Assembly: GCA_032622095.1 (NCBI GenBank)
Contig: CP136068.1
Span: 8,039,314 to 8,103,313, forward strand
Length of the DNA: 64,000 bases
DNA from: Siphonodentalium dalli
Lineage: Eukaryota; Mollusca; Scaphopoda; Gadilida; Siphonodentaliidae
Direction: 5' to 3'
Made by a program: the position numbers and the translations under genes
Shown: in pieces, positions 1-12,356 of the stretch
Layout: every line of letters begins with the position of its first letter
How positions within the stretch are numbered: the first letter of the stretch is position 1
Notes under the pieces: generated by a model
The model's database searches: none
What the model saw: only the letters and a program-made list of their open reading frames with translations
What the model was told of the DNA's origin: nothing

Positions 1-902
1 GAGCGAGCGAGTAAAATCCTCTAGGTTACCCTAAGGTGGTATGTCGCTACTTTATAACGTCGAAATATAGTGTCCACGGGCCCGTGGGGGTGCCTGGTCG
101 GTAACTAGTCACACCGGCATTTGCGGTGGGTATTGATGTTAAAAATATTCACATCAGTTAAAACTGTCTTAGCTCGATATGAAATAAAATAAAGAGTGAT
201 TATAGTTATAATTTTCACGAGAAGTTGAAAATAAGCGGTTGCATCATTATATAATTATATCACATAAAACCCCTGTTATATCATTAAACAGCCATTACAT
301 ATTTCGTTATAGCTCTCTAGTTATGAATATGAGCGTGATTCCCCGGTAGAATATGGTAATGCGTCAAACACTGATCGCTCGTCTTTACATTTAATCAGGC
401 AAAATTAATTGCTTCGATCCAGTTAAATTCGTGTCCAAATTCGTTGCACCAACTAAATTACACATACAAACAAAAAGGCAATTAAGGGACTATATTTTCC
501 GTCGCCAGCTATGAGTGCGCAATACTGGCGTATACGGTTGTGAAACATCTCGGCCAATGGTGTATATAATATGTTTATATGCATTCAGCGGCTTCTTTTA
601 AGGAGTTCGATTTTTTAAAAAGGCTTAAAGTTCTAGTTTTTTCATGTGATAATTAAGATATTAAACTCGTTATGTTGCGATATAGGATTTTAGGAAACTC
701 GTTTGATAAACTTGATGCACAACGCGTCTGCCACTCGTCATGAATTCAATTTATATAATTTATATAAAAACTTATATATCACAACATAACTCGTTGGAAA
801 TCCTCTATATATGGTTACTGCGAGTTTGTTCAGTTATGTAGTCAATATATCTGTAGCATATCGATATACATATAGATGTATTCCTTGACCCACATACCAC
901 AT
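1..902. other. AT-rich non-coding stretch
   Basis: No reading frame here looks protein-like and no repeat structure was recognised. The longest open frames are short and low in complexity. Probably intergenic or intronic DNA left of the transposon-like element that starts at about 903. Confidence 0.5.
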
Positions 903-2364
903 ACACTGTTAGAAAAAAAGACCGTCGCTTTAATGGTCTGAGACCGCACAACATCGCTGCCAACCATTGACCGTTAAACATACGGTCAGGCTGTAGCATG
1001 TTCCACGGTATAAAACTGTTTAAGTAATTGGCAGACCGTAACCATTAACTGTCAGACCGTTGTATTTTTTACGGGTCAACACCGTATTATTAATATCAAG
1101 ACCATAACTAATAAAGGTCAGACCAATGGTATTTTTCATGGGTCAACACCCAAGTTTTTGCTCTTAATTTGCTAATTTACATTATAATTAGTCATAATTT
1201 CGACAATATGATTTCCCGGTAGGCATAACGATTCATATGTTTTTGAATGGTGGAAACTAGTATTATTCGTAAGCACGATGCATCAAACAGTAGGCCTATA
1301 CTGGTATCACGACACTTAGTATCAATATCAATGACAGCCAAAGATAGTTTGATAAGAACATCCAACCAATAGTGTACTCCCGGTAAATTGTCGTAATAAC
1401 ATGGCGAATGACGACAATGTCTCATATCCACTCGTTTCAATGAAAATTGATGAACACGGGATGAATTGGTCGATGTAATTGTAAATTTGGAATTGTAAAT
1501 ATGTGATCATTCGTCAGTGCACGGCGTCAGTTCATTGTTTACGGTGTTGTTGACATTGAAGCTCTTGTGAATTACACTGGTGCGTACAGTTCATGTACAT
1601 GCATATCATATCTTGTAAATGTACATGCATGTGCTTTGAAATAATCAGATTCAGAACAATGTCAACATTCTAATAGTAACAGCTGCTCCTTGTAGTTATT
1701 ATTGTCACTATTGGTTGACATCGAAGTTCGTGCTAATTGAACCTGTATCCTCTTGTGTCAGTAAATGTTCCAGTGTTTTGATACTAAGACACAACACTGT
1801 CAATTTCGACATCAGCACTGAGTCGAATCAATTCATGTTACAGCCGTCGGACCCTGGATCATGCCATGATTGATTGGCACGAATCTGTACTCTCGAATTT
1901 AGTGGAAATTGTCAATGATTAAACCGGTGTTCGCAGAATTGAAACTTGTCCGGTTATCAAAGGAACCAAAATCAGACCGTCTTAACAACTGTCCACAATT
2001 GAAAAGGTAACAGTTTCCCCAAAAAATAGTAATTTTGCCAACGATAAATGGCGAATAAATAAGGTGAGAACTTAAACACGGAAAGAGAATAACGTACTCA
2101 ATATTTTACGTAGGGACCCGATTAACACAGATCGACTAAGATTCAGTCATACTGTATGGAGTCATTGCCGTATATAATATGGTCGCCGATAGATATATTA
2201 TTGCATTTTGACGGCATGACTTTGAATCACGAAAATATTTAATTTAGACAATTTTCATGGGCACATAAAATAACGGTAAAAACCCGTCACACTGATGAAA
2301 CGGTATGGGACCGTCGATTATCACGGCCCGAAACCGTCGAACTGACATTATTTTCTAACAGTGT
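903..2364. mobile_element. Putative 1.46-kb non-autonomous TIR transposon
   Basis: The ends carry a perfect 14-bp inverted repeat: ACACTGTTAGAAAA at 903-916 and its complement at 2351-2364. Just inside both ends are GACCGT/ACGGTC-rich segments. Near 1048-1150 a block of about 34 bp (GTCAGACC...GGGTCAACACC) occurs twice, 69 bp apart. There is no transposase-like frame inside. Flanking direct repeats are weak (CCACAT against ACACAC), so a transposon identity is likely but not proven and the superfamily is unassigned. Confidence 0.45.
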
Positions 2365-3211
2365 ACACACACTATACAACTAGTGTACAGATCTGTATAG
2401 ACTCATGGTCGAATGGAGAAATATATTCTTGGATATTTTTTTTGTACCTTACTCAATCGTACCAATATAATCACGTATATGCTGAAATTGTAAAGTTAAC
2501 GACACCGGTGTATAATACGTTTTTGAAAATATCATAAATCGTATCCATAGGGTCAGGACAGGCTGATATTGTAAACTTAAAGTCACCGGTGTAAGGCGGG
2601 AATAATATGTTGTTGAAAATATAAATACTCTGATAGCCTGAAAATAATGTATAACCCTTTGGGAACCCCTGTGTAGTGAAGTGAATTATGGGTAATTTTA
2701 ATTGGAGCGCGCATGTCTGTTCTGTTGGAGACTTGTATTAACCACCATCTTTTATTTTCTGGTCATCAAGTCAAAATTGTATCGTATACACAATGTGTTT
2801 GTACCGATGGATGTATCGCGACTCGACTCGTTTTCGTGGTCATATAGGCCCTATATAACCTATGATCACGAAAACGAGCAGAGTCGGGATATCTGATAGA
2901 ATTCCAGGAATTGTACATTCACTTCCAATAGTATAGATTCACTGCAATCTGCCGCGGAATTTCCCAAAATTGTAGGCTACTCTCATTTTCAATAGGATTT
3001 TCCACTTTCACTTTTACCACGCAAAGCGACCTTAGTTGACACATATATATGGCACACTGGCTGAGTCCATGACAAATAGTTTATGTAGAATGCTTCTTTC
3101 GTTTAATTAAAGCTCACCTCGTTAAAACGCATGTCAATCGTATTTGTTTACAAATTGCATTGGGTGCGACGATTTGCAGTAGGTCCCGATTTGTGGAGAT
3201 CACTTTGCGGA
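2365..3211. other. Non-coding stretch with one hairpin
   Basis: No coding evidence. It contains an inverted repeat at about 2820-2886, whose arms share a CTCGTTTTCGTG-type core around a short AT-rich loop. Nothing else was recognised. Confidence 0.4.
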
Positions 3212-3345
3212 AGTCCCCGAATTCGCGGAGGTCCTCTAAAATGGGCGATATGTATAGATTTTAATAGGGAACGGGTGCGTATAAGTCAATTGATATGTAT
3301 CTTTAACACATAACGACACGATCATCATAATAAAGGTCAGTTCTA
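3212..3345 (+). repeat. Dispersed repeat, copy 1 (partner at 16765-16888)
   Basis: This segment of about 130 bp matches 16765-16888 in the same orientation. Shared blocks are GCGGAGGTCC, then CTAAAATGG, GGGAACGGGTGCGTATA, and AACGACACGATCATCATAA. The copies differ at scattered positions, so they are old. No coding content. Confidence 0.75.
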
Positions 3346-4034
3346 TCAATTATATATGCGCCGAGTTCACTTGTTGCATACTCAAATGCGGTGATGTTCA
3401 AATGTGCCATGTCAGTAGTATAAGTTGAAAACTGTTGAACAATACAACGTTAGCATTGACCAAAATTTTGGAGGATCGCAAAGGAAACTAAAACATAAGT
3501 GATCATCCGTAGAAGACGCAATCGGACACCATTCCCACAATGAATTACTACGAATATTGTACTGCATATATAAGTTGTAGATTTGCCATATCCGTATTTT
3601 CGATTTTGGTTTCGAGAACCCAAGTTAAATAATCAAGAGTTGCACGCACTCATCGAATCTACGTGCACTTTTCAATTATGGCCTGATAACAACACACTTA
3701 ATTACAAAATAATCAAGGTGAACAAGAGCATATCACATTACCGCAAGTAGCAAGAAATCTTAACATCACTATTTTCTCACAAACAGATTCATAGTCAATT
3801 ATGCGAGAATGTATTTAAGCCGTCAAAAAAATAATAACAACTGCATGTTAGTTATTCGTAATTCTTATTAGTAGTAGTTTATTATGCCAAAGGTGTCCAA
3901 TTATGATTAAGGTATAGAACACAAACTTGTTAATCGCAAACATTGGAAATTAATGTGCTATCGGAATAGAACAAGAAACTGCTAACCCCTTCATTGGTAA
4001 CGATGTCTAAAGTTGTCTAAAGATACGTATAATT
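3346..4034. other. Non-coding stretch with a second dispersed repeat
   Basis: No gene seen. Positions of about 3812-3886 (CAACTGCATGTTA followed by TTATTCGTAATTC) match about 60293-60360 near the right end of the window, so this is another diverged interspersed repeat in the same orientation. Confidence 0.45.
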
Positions 4035-4196
4035 TATAAGGATTAACTGTCATGTGGACTGTTTTTATGGAGATGTAACGGTGAGGTAAGTGGACATAAC
4101 TTGTGTAAAACCCGAAGGGTTTTACATACAAGTTATGACCACTTACATCACCGTTACATCTCCATAAAAATAGTCCACATGACAGTTAATCCTTAT
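4035..4196. repeat. Long near-perfect hairpin (fold-back element)
   Basis: The arms, about 75 bp each, run from TATAAGGATTAACTGTC on the left to its complement on the right. They meet at a CCGAAGG-type centre near 4112-4120. Only a few mismatches or small gaps separate the arms (GTTTTTATGG against CCATAAAAAT, for example). No coding potential. Probably a fold-back MITE, or a palindrome from a recent inverted duplication. Confidence 0.8.
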
Positions 4197-4651
4197 ATTT
4201 ATATACATTTAGCGAGAAAGCCACTTTTGTAAATATATTTAAATCGAAAAGTGTATTGTGACAAGATCAGCCCAAAATACCCAATAGCACCCTTGCCAAA
4301 AGTTAATAGGAACAATATATCTTCATATTGAAACCCGATGATGTATTAAGTCAATCCTGCGCGAGTCCAAATGCGCCCAAAACATTACGCGTTCGTCTTT
4401 CCAAACCTAATGACGTATCGATGGTGTTATTAGCTTGGTGTTATGAGGCGTTGCGCATTCACCGAGAAATAACTGCAACTAGCCACGTGGGCGCCGACCA
4501 ATCAGAATGATGGATTTAGTGATGACAACACTTAGTGTGTAAATATATGTTATTGAAATGTTTTCGGTTCTGTTTATTTTCTTCTGTTTCACTCGCTAAA
4601 CCAAGTTTGTACATTTTGAAATTTTTTCAGAATATACTAATAAGCACTTAC

Positions 4652-4901
4652 CCTTATCGAAGTCTCCATTGTCGTCTGATTGCAGATAGCACGCGGTCTC
4701 GTTGAAGGTGAAGGACACACATCCCGCGATACTAGCGCAATCTTTGCTGCATCCAATCTTTGATCTTGGTCTTGTTGACGCTATGACGTTGGTTACAGTT
4801 CCATCTCCCTTTCTGTTGAATTTCGTCTCGACTATATCGCTGGATCCCGATGCCGATTGAGGGGTAAACCACCACAACAGAATAAGTCCCCGAATATTCA
4901 T
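4652..4901 (-). CDS. First coding exon of a secreted PAN/apple-domain protein
   Basis: The frame opens at 4916, but the Met at 4901 gives the better start: MNIRGLILLWWF is followed by a small-residue cleavage region (SASG), a typical signal peptide. The next 65 or so residues have a PAN/apple-like cysteine pattern (GCSKDC, AGCVSF, ETACYLQ), including the CxSF and CxL blocks usual for PAN modules that bind proteins or glycans outside the cell. The exon ends GATAAGG before a consensus GTAAGTG donor, in phase 1. Later exons would lie below 4652 on the minus strand; none was recognised before the window edge. In molluscs such exons often lead to lectin or other extracellular modules, but that is inference here. 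The phase-1 boundary matches the C-type lectin gene farther right, so the two may be related. Confidence 0.7.
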
Positions 4902-4916
4902 GTCGTATGCGTGCAA

Positions 4917-5399
4917 ATCAGAGAGACATGTCCGCCTGATTAATCAAATGTATATATATAGTTTAATAGTGAACTAACCATGCGGGTGCTACAAACACGT
5001 ATGATCGTGATCAAAACTTAATACGTCCGACTCGCTCAATATCGCAGAGGAATGATAACCAGTCGCTAGCGGTTGACATCAATATACACTGACAGTAACA
5101 ATGTCACAGCGTTCTCGTTCTGGTACAATGCTGTCTGATTTTCCTGCCACCGGAGAATTAAGCCCCTGATACGCAGTGCTGGCACTATACAAAAAATATA
5201 CCACTTCTGGGGAGAAATCGACAAATCCAGAATTTAAGGTCGATTTATAAAATACTCGTGAAGTACAATAAACATAGTAAAAGACCGCCTTATTCTGCAT
5301 AGTCCACTCTTAAAACCCAGGTACATTGGAGTGGCTACGAAGGTACTTAACTTGTCCCGTGTGGAGTACCAAAATGTTGGGACTCTGGAGTACACATCA
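4917..5399. other. Upstream flank of the PAN gene, no gene identified
   Basis: This region is 5' of the PAN-domain first exon and should hold its promoter, but no TATA box or initiator could be assigned with confidence. A minus-strand open frame at 5079-5300 has a fairly balanced composition but no recognised domain or convincing splice context. Confidence 0.35.
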
Positions 5400-5541
5400 G
5401 GGTACTCTGGTTTACCAACTATCCAGGTACTATGTGGAGTACTTGTCAAGATACTCTGAAGTGCCCGTCCGGGTACTCTGAATTACCAACAATCCATGCA
5501 TTATGTAGACAACCTGTCAAGATACTCGGATTTGCCCTGCG
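5400..5541. repeat. Degenerate tandem repeat, about 71-bp unit
   Basis: Two adjacent diverged units share GGTACTCTG, TTACCAAC, ATCCA, TATGT, CTGTCAAGATACTC. A looser copy of the same words (GGAGTAC, GGGACTCTGG) precedes them from about 5320. Non-coding minisatellite remnant. Confidence 0.55.
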
Positions 5542-6599
5542 CGTGGAGTAAAATTTGTCTGAATGTCTGAAATAATTTCTGAATGTGTGTGTAAATAAAG
5601 TAAATATTATAAATCAGACTTTTTAAACCTTTAAATTACAACCAAAGTGCGCCACTTTAAAACCCGTATCGATATGCATACACACGCATGTATAGCGAAG
5701 CGTTTTTTAAAGCGGAGAGCTCGGTTTAAAATTATATATATATAGATATTTAATTGATATTTTACTCGTGTTACCACCCACAGTATATCATGTATTTAAC
5801 AGTTATGGATCAAAAGTTATGCTCACCCGACACCAAATGGAGTAAACACATACTCTGGTTATATTTAAGCCACATTTCCATGTACAAAATGATTGTTCTA
5901 AGCCACGAGGTTTAATTAACAAGTTCACTGCCGACTACGAGTTATCTCGTATGTTTTGCACGTAATCGAATTGGCAATGACAGTGAACGTGTTGACCAAT
6001 GCTCGGTGTAGTAAAATTTGGCTCTATAATTTTACGAACTACCGATCAGGTTTGATTGTTTTCGGAATTAATGCTTTGTGGAATTCCCAATTGATGACCA
6101 ATAATTTGTTTTTAAATAACTCATTTAATTGTACACTGGTGGAACTGAGGTTACGAATAATTAAAAAGCTCACACAAATACGACAATTATTCAGGTTGGT
6201 ACTCTGCTAATAGGTATTTGATATTTGTTAAAAACTGATTCATTTATTCAATACTTCAAATATGTAATTTCATCTGAGGAAAACATGCAGTACAGCCATC
6301 CACATACTTGTATGTACATGTACATTATACAATAGGCCCGCACACATACATGTATCCATCATAATGCTGAATGGATGTGAGCATACCATGCAGGTATGTA
6401 TATAAGAGGTAAATGAACACACAAATGTAATTTGGATGCATGATTGAATGATCGCAGACCCACTACAAGCTATAGTTATAATACTTACAGAGAAATACTA
6501 ATTTCGCCCAATCTAAATAATACGAATCGGGCCTCTCATTTATTATACGAAGGAACAAAGATAACACAGTTATCACCAACGAATGTAAATGTAAAATAT
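5542..6599. other. AT-rich non-coding stretch
   Basis: No gene, RNA or clear repeat was recognised between the minisatellite and the piggyBac-like MITE. Confidence 0.4.
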
Positions 6600-6603
6600 T
6601 TAA

Positions 6604-6995
6604 CCCTTTACCCAACAGAACGGCCCTGTGCCAATGCATTATCTTATATATGCGAGTCGACCATAGGTCGCCTCGCATATATAAGAGAATGCATTGGCTT
6701 AACACATTAAAAATTATAAAATTGTTAAAGAATGTAAGAAAAAATGGTAAAAAGTGTTAAAACAAGATTTTTTTTAGGCCAATGCATTCTCTTATATATG
6801 CGAGGCGACCTATGGTCGACTCGCATATATAAGAGAATGCATTGGCACAGGGCATAACTGTAACCATCACAATGTGGTCAATGAGCCGGTTCCAATGATA
6901 TCCATATTTGTATGGTTTTATTGAGACAGACCCAAGATAATTTAGGCTGTTGCAGCTTTATTTGGCCGTTTTTGGCCGGTTTGTTGGGTAAAGGG
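6604..6995. mobile_element. piggyBac-like MITE with two internal palindromes
   Basis: A 392-bp element bounded by TTAA at 6600-6603 and 6996-6999, the target duplication expected for piggyBac. Its termini are inverted repeats: CCCTTTACCCAACA on the left, TGTTGGGTAAAGGG on the right. Inside are two 69-bp palindromes (6630-6698 and 6778-6846), each running GCCAATGCATT...AATGCATTGGC around a GTCGACCATAGGTCGCC-like centre. They are also reverse complements of each other, so the core folds at two levels. There is no transposase frame, so it would depend on a piggyBac transposase supplied elsewhere. Confidence 0.85.
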
Positions 6996-6999
6996 TTAA

Positions 7000-8137
7000 T
7001 TTGGCATACCGGTACTTGTTTTAGTATCAACTTGTCCAGTTACATGCGTGATATTGTCCAGTCACTCACACGTGGACTTCATATCTAGATTCGTACTAGT
7101 ATGAGCACATGATATATATACATGTACATATACATCGAACAGTATCAGTAACAGTCACATATAGTTGGGCTGAAAAATTCAAGACGGTTATAGCAAACTC
7201 CGTAACAACATGATCCACCGGTCCATGAAATCAGTTGCGCTCTACTGAACGAGTTTGACCACCGGCTTAGACCGTCTTACCTGACCGCGTTCATGCGACC
7301 AGCCACGATAAATTATTCCGCGGCCGACTGTGGTACCACATCACGTTCGCGGTTAGACCGCATATTTCATGCGATGTTTATATGAATTTTATTTAGTTTT
7401 TATAATTGATGATGCAATAACGAAAACGTGTCCCCCATAGGGCGATACCACCATTACGAGTACATATATACTCGTAATGGTGGTATCGCATAAGGTGACA
7501 TACATGTATGACCAACTTATCGTACACAATTTATTGATGAATTCCACGTTATCTTGAAGTGTGGAACATTAAAGGGCTTGAGAGTAAGATACATCAAACC
7601 ATACTATTTCAATAGACCAAACACTTTGAAGTTGAACCAATTATTCAATCAAAATAGCAAGCGCAAAACAAAAAACCTTTCGGTATTTATTAAAAAGATT
7701 TTGGAATTTTTCAGAAACTCGTGAGGCTTACGCGCATGTGTGCGCGTTCACATTTGTAGGTGCTCGAGTACACACATGTATATTAGTAAATATAAATTCG
7801 TTGATACACACCATATACCATATATTAGTAAATATATTATCTGATTATATGATGAGTAAACAAGTATACATCCATTAATCGCGACATTGATGTATTATTT
7901 ATCCTAATTATTTTCTGTGTATGTATACATGTACATGATGTATTGATGATACGTAATTGTGTCATATGTATTGTCTCTGTAATATCTTTTATGATGACCA
8001 GAGTTATTATTAAATTGATTTGAATTGAATTGGTTGAACTATTGTTTTGTGTACAGTTAACTCAGCCCTCTGAATTAGCTACGACAAAAGGCGATGGCAT
8101 AGAACAAGCCGTAATCGCCAATACAGAATTACGGGGA
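7000..8137. other. Non-coding stretch containing a short perfect palindrome
   Basis: No coding evidence. At 7442-7489 lies a perfect 48-bp palindrome (GCGATACCACCATTACGAGT, centre ACATATAT, then the complement). The remainder is AT-rich and unassigned. Confidence 0.5.
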
Positions 8138-8339
8138 AATATTAGGACCACTTCCAACCTGTAGTGGAGATTCTGGTATGCGTTGAAAGCGACAAAATAT
8201 GGGACATTAGTCGCACGCCGAATGCGACAAAACATGCGACATTATGTTACAAATTTTGTCGCATTCGGTCAGCGAATGATATCGCTTCTGTCGCTTTCTG
8301 CGTAAAGGAGTGACATTAGGAAGTGACCCTAATAGTATT
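8138..8339. mobile_element. Small inverted-repeat element (MITE-like)
   Basis: The outer ends are imperfect inverted repeats (AATATTAGGACCACTTCC on the left; GGAAGTGACCCTAATAGTATT read inward from the right). The inside is rich in GCGACAAAA / TTTTGTCGC words. These form a hairpin at about 8217-8266 (CCGAATGCGACAAAA against TTTTGTCGCATTCGG) and a weaker outer pairing. No coding content and no clear target duplication; superfamily unknown. Confidence 0.55.
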
Positions 8340-11094
8340 GCACAATAATGTCATGCAATTCCAAACCAATGCCGCGGAAGAAAATGGTCTGTTTCAAGGG
8401 CTGGTTAACTTCAAAATAAAGATACCACTGATGGTTTAGATATGGTATTTATCAATTGAACACCTGGTGATTGAAAATGGCGCAAATCGTCGAACGCTCA
8501 CATATTTCGAATTTCTTGGTCAAACTCGCAATTTGTCTCGAAGTGTGTACAAAGTTAATCTCATTGCTCTAAAAAAACATGTTATACATGTATGTAATAA
8601 ATTGATTGATTGATAATGTATTAAATGTTTAGTTGACTTAATACAAATTAGGTTTGTGGGGAAATAATTAATGCGGTGTATGGCGCTAATAAAAAAATAA
8701 ACTGGGTGAATGTCGGTCATGAATGAGACAAATTAATGCGATCACAAAAATATTAACACGGCGTAATTTACTTGGTTATCTCGGTCAAAATAAATATGAC
8801 TGGTACCACAGTGAGATAACCGGCGGATACCGCATGTCTGCTGCTCGCAATCGCGGTGATACCACTTGACCGTGGTTGAATGACGATACAACCACTGTAA
8901 TTAATGGCACACAACCTTGGTCAAGGGGTCGATTAATTAGAACATATCTGTAGTTGTAGTGAACTGGGCACACTAATAACATCTTGTGACTGATTCAGTG
9001 TATATCACAGCACTATTACCCAATCAGTTACTTGCAGAAAGTTCGATAGAAACCTTCAAAACAACAGCAGATTCTTTAAATTAGCGAACTCTTCACGACA
9101 TGGTCCTGAACTCATAGCCACACACATGATGGACATTTATGAATACAATACTTCATGAGTGACTGATCTGTGAGCACACGTCTCGGTCCTGTATCCGTAT
9201 CTTTTCCTGCTCGGGAGCCTTCCGATTGTATGTTGTGCCATGGAGGTATATGGTGTAATATTAGATGTTTCTCCGCGTGTGATGTTATCCAGGTTGTTCC
9301 ATGTATTCTTCAATTGTCCGGGGAAAATAATGCATGACCGTATTGTGAGGCAGAGTTTAGAGTAATCGCATGCAATCAGTAATCATGACATTGTATTATT
9401 AATCTTAATCGATTATTTTCGAATGTTTCTGTGTTCATGATTACATTTCGATTACTTTTACAAAATGCTAGGATACTCATAGTTTCATACTGTATTATTG
9501 TACACCATGTGATGTTTTGGTTCTAATTCGGTCGGGTGAGTTTGCGTTCATACACTCATCCTTTTCAACAATGTTTATTGACTCGAACCTGGATATAGTT
9601 CGCCTATATTTTCGCTCAGTTCATTATTTTAATATACAGCATGTTCTCCCGAAAACCAAAACATTATCTGCTTATAATGAAACCTATTTTAGGTTGATAA
9701 TGTGCTTAGAATCGCCTCATTTTGAGTCGATAATGTGCAGGAAATGAGAGCGTATGGACTCACAATGAGGCTATGCTAAGCAGATTATGTGCGGACAATG
9801 ACACACGTAAGCCAACTAACGACTTGTCACGAGTAAGCACTTTAAAAATTGTTTTCACTGTGGCCTGCGCCATAAAACGAAATAACGATATGACTCCATT
9901 ATCGGCATATTTAAGAATCAGATAATTATACTACGTACCTATTTCACATTATATGTCGATTACATGCGTGTATGCGCGAGGATACATTGGAATATGAATG
10001 GGTATGTCCAAATGTACAGCGTTGTAATGTAAGTTGAATCACGTATCCACTGGTAAATGTACCTGTACATACAGTACCATAGACAAACAGTTCCAGCTAC
10101 TTTACTGTTAGTCAACTTCCAATGACAACGGATACAAACAAACAATCACACTTGAATCAAGGAAAATATCTCTGTTGAAAAATTAATTTGACAAAGTTTG
10201 CTATTCGATGTACCGCTCTTACATCATTCTTCATCATTTACAAATGATGAGCGTGATTGCTAGATAGGTGAAGTATATGCGCCGAGAAACCCTTTCAGAT
10301 TGTCGTGATATGGCATTGTAACTAAAACCCCGTATATATCAAAACCAATCCGCAACTAGAGGTCTGATTCCATGTAATCATATATACTTCGATGGTATCG
10401 TCATCCCATGCGTGTGTTCTGTGTATAGGTGTGGTCCTCTTCATGCATACTGGTGATTCGTGATCTGATGGTAGACTTGAATTGACTTTTCGAAATAAGA
10501 TATATATTCCAAGGGTTTATGTCATTTGGTTCGACCCAGCGTGGATGGTTACTTACAGTCTAATGCATCATGGTCCTGGCCAACTGAGCCAACGTTGAAG
10601 CGTTCAGTTGTATTCGGTAGGGATATATTTAATGGCTAATTTGTAACCCCCTCCCCATGACGCCCAAATCATGTTCAACGGTCACGAAATTTGGCGTGTG
10701 TGATTATATTGCAATCTACACGTAGATCAAAAGGTATAAAGGATATTCATGTACCGTAACTCTGTTATTTCGCATTTTTTGGAAAAAAATCTTTCAGTTT
10801 CGGATTCAGTATCTTTTAGATGTTTTAGTGGCGGAGGAAAGACCACTTATTTAAGTAATACTATATGCATTTCAGTGCGTCATCGCTACACAGAGTCGTT
10901 AGCGTCTCCGTAATAGGGAATACATGTAATCGAGAGACAACTCTATTACAATCGATAACGCTAGCTGAGTGCTTACCCGCCCGCTCTAAAACTTGGCAAA
11001 TCGCGCAATTGTTGTCCGTGTATTCTACCAAACACATACAGTGTTCAAAATATGAAACACTAGATTTGCGATTTTCCATTGATTTTCCCTTTAC
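8340..11094. other. Non-coding stretch, nothing assigned
   Basis: About 2.7 kb without a recognisable gene or transposon end. Open frames here are short, overlap on both strands and have no domain signature. A faint internal repetition of TTATAATG / GATAATGTGC words occurs near 9665-9795. Confidence 0.4.
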
Positions 11095-11890
11095 GAGTTT
11101 CGGTGGAATTTCCCAAAAGCCTCGACCCACCCCGAGGCTTACGTGTGCTCTCCTTTGGACAGATAGCTTTCGCAGTAGAGCGGTTGGGGGTGTACCTATG
11201 GTATACCGATGTACATACTCATGTATTACCCTTGCTCCATTAGCCCGTTTGAATTTGGCGTCAATAACAGAGGGTTTGCATTAGAGAAATATAGATCACC
11301 CGATAACATCGTTACACGCTACCAGGACTAAACCCGATAACATCATACTAAAATTGGGCGTGGCTACTACTAATTACATCCACTCGTCAAAATGTGTTTA
11401 TCTCAATGTTTGATTTTTGGAGTACTTTTCCCTCTTTTAATTTCGGTGGAATTTTCCCAGTTTGAACCCACCCGACGACAGCTCTCCTTTGGGCAGGTTG
11501 CATTTATTGTAGAAAGGTCAAATTTTGGAAGCATACTTATACCGACGCACATGCTCCTGCGTCAAACTCGCTCCTTCATTAGTCAGTTTGGATTTGGGGC
11601 TAAAATAAGTTAGCGATTTACGATATACGCATTTATGTTATATGGCGTTGTCATGAGTAAACCATTCTCTCTGAAAATTAGAAAATCGCACCAGAGTTGC
11701 GCGCGGACACTACCCATCAGATGCACTCACTTCCCCAAAATTCTCAACCCACCGACTCGCACTCTCCGTTGGGCAAGTTGCTTTTAGAGTATAGCGGTCA
11801 AACTTTTGGGGCGTACGTACAGTACACGTACGTACCTGCTACGACATTACCTTGCTATATCATGAGCCTGTTTGGATTTGGCGAGAAAAT
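11095..11890 (+). repeat. Three degenerate tandem copies of a roughly 300-bp sequence
   Basis: Copies at about 11095-11280, 11440-11610 and 11720-11890 share an ordered word set: TTTCGGTGGAATTT or equivalent, ACCCACCC, CTCTCCTTTGG, a GTAGAGCGGTCAAATTTTGG-like block, an ACATGCTC-type block, and a final GTTTGGATTTGG. Copies are strongly diverged. The overlapping 139- and 89-codon open frames at its left side are not conserved between copies, so they are not treated as genes. Confidence 0.6.
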
Positions 11891-12029
11891 GGGTGAAATG
11901 TTTCCGTTCTCCGCATAGCGGAAAGGACTGGGGAAAAACGTTTAATCTGTACATTCGGGTCCGAATCAATCTTCCCATTCGGAATATGCGATAAAAAAAA
12001 AATATATATATAAAAGGCCTTAGTTTATA

Positions 12030-12240
12030 TATTATGTATGGGCGGTAACTCCGCATGGAAAGCGCGGACATAATTGTTGATGCCCGTGGGTAGTAGTGCA
12101 TATCGAGGTGCATACTGTCCAATTCGATGCTCTGCTCCTTATAATTTCCGAGAATAATAAAATTATTTTTTTTTCAGATAAAGGGAGATAACTCCGCGGG
12201 GAAAACGCGGACAATATTCGTTTTGCGCCCATGGCATATA
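12030..12240. repeat. Two diverged copies of a GGGAGATAACTCC-type molluscan repeat
   Basis: GGGCGGTAACTCCGC (near 12039) and GGGAGATAACTCCGC (near 12183) are each followed by GGAAA(G/A)CGCGGACA. They are about 150 bp apart in the same orientation. The GGGAGATAACTCC word is abundant in molluscan repeats and recurs near 54.7 kb, which is part of the basis for the organism guess. Confidence 0.5.
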
Positions 12241-12248
12241 TAGAGAAT

Positions 12249-12356
12249 ATCCGCATAGTGTAGCTGAATAAAGAATTTATTTTTGCGAGTATGTGGGCAT
12301 CTATTTGGCGAGCCTCTAGCAAAAATAAATTCTTTATTCAGCTACACTATGCGGAT
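12249..12356. repeat. Perfect 38-bp-arm inverted repeat
   Basis: The arms at 12249-12286 and 12319-12356 are exact reverse complements (ATCCGCATAGTGTAGC... against ...GCTACACTATGCGGAT) around a 32-bp loop. Flanking bases continue the pairing with a mismatch. Overlapping frames on both strands there are artefacts of the palindrome. Confidence 0.85.

Noticed and set aside
5079-5300. 73-codon minus-strand frame upstream of the PAN exon
   Set aside because: Composition is acceptable, but there is no domain, no clear splice sites and no relation to the PAN exon's frame.
10861-11284. Overlapping 139- and 89-codon frames
   Set aside because: Opposite-strand overlap, no domain, not preserved in the other repeat copies.
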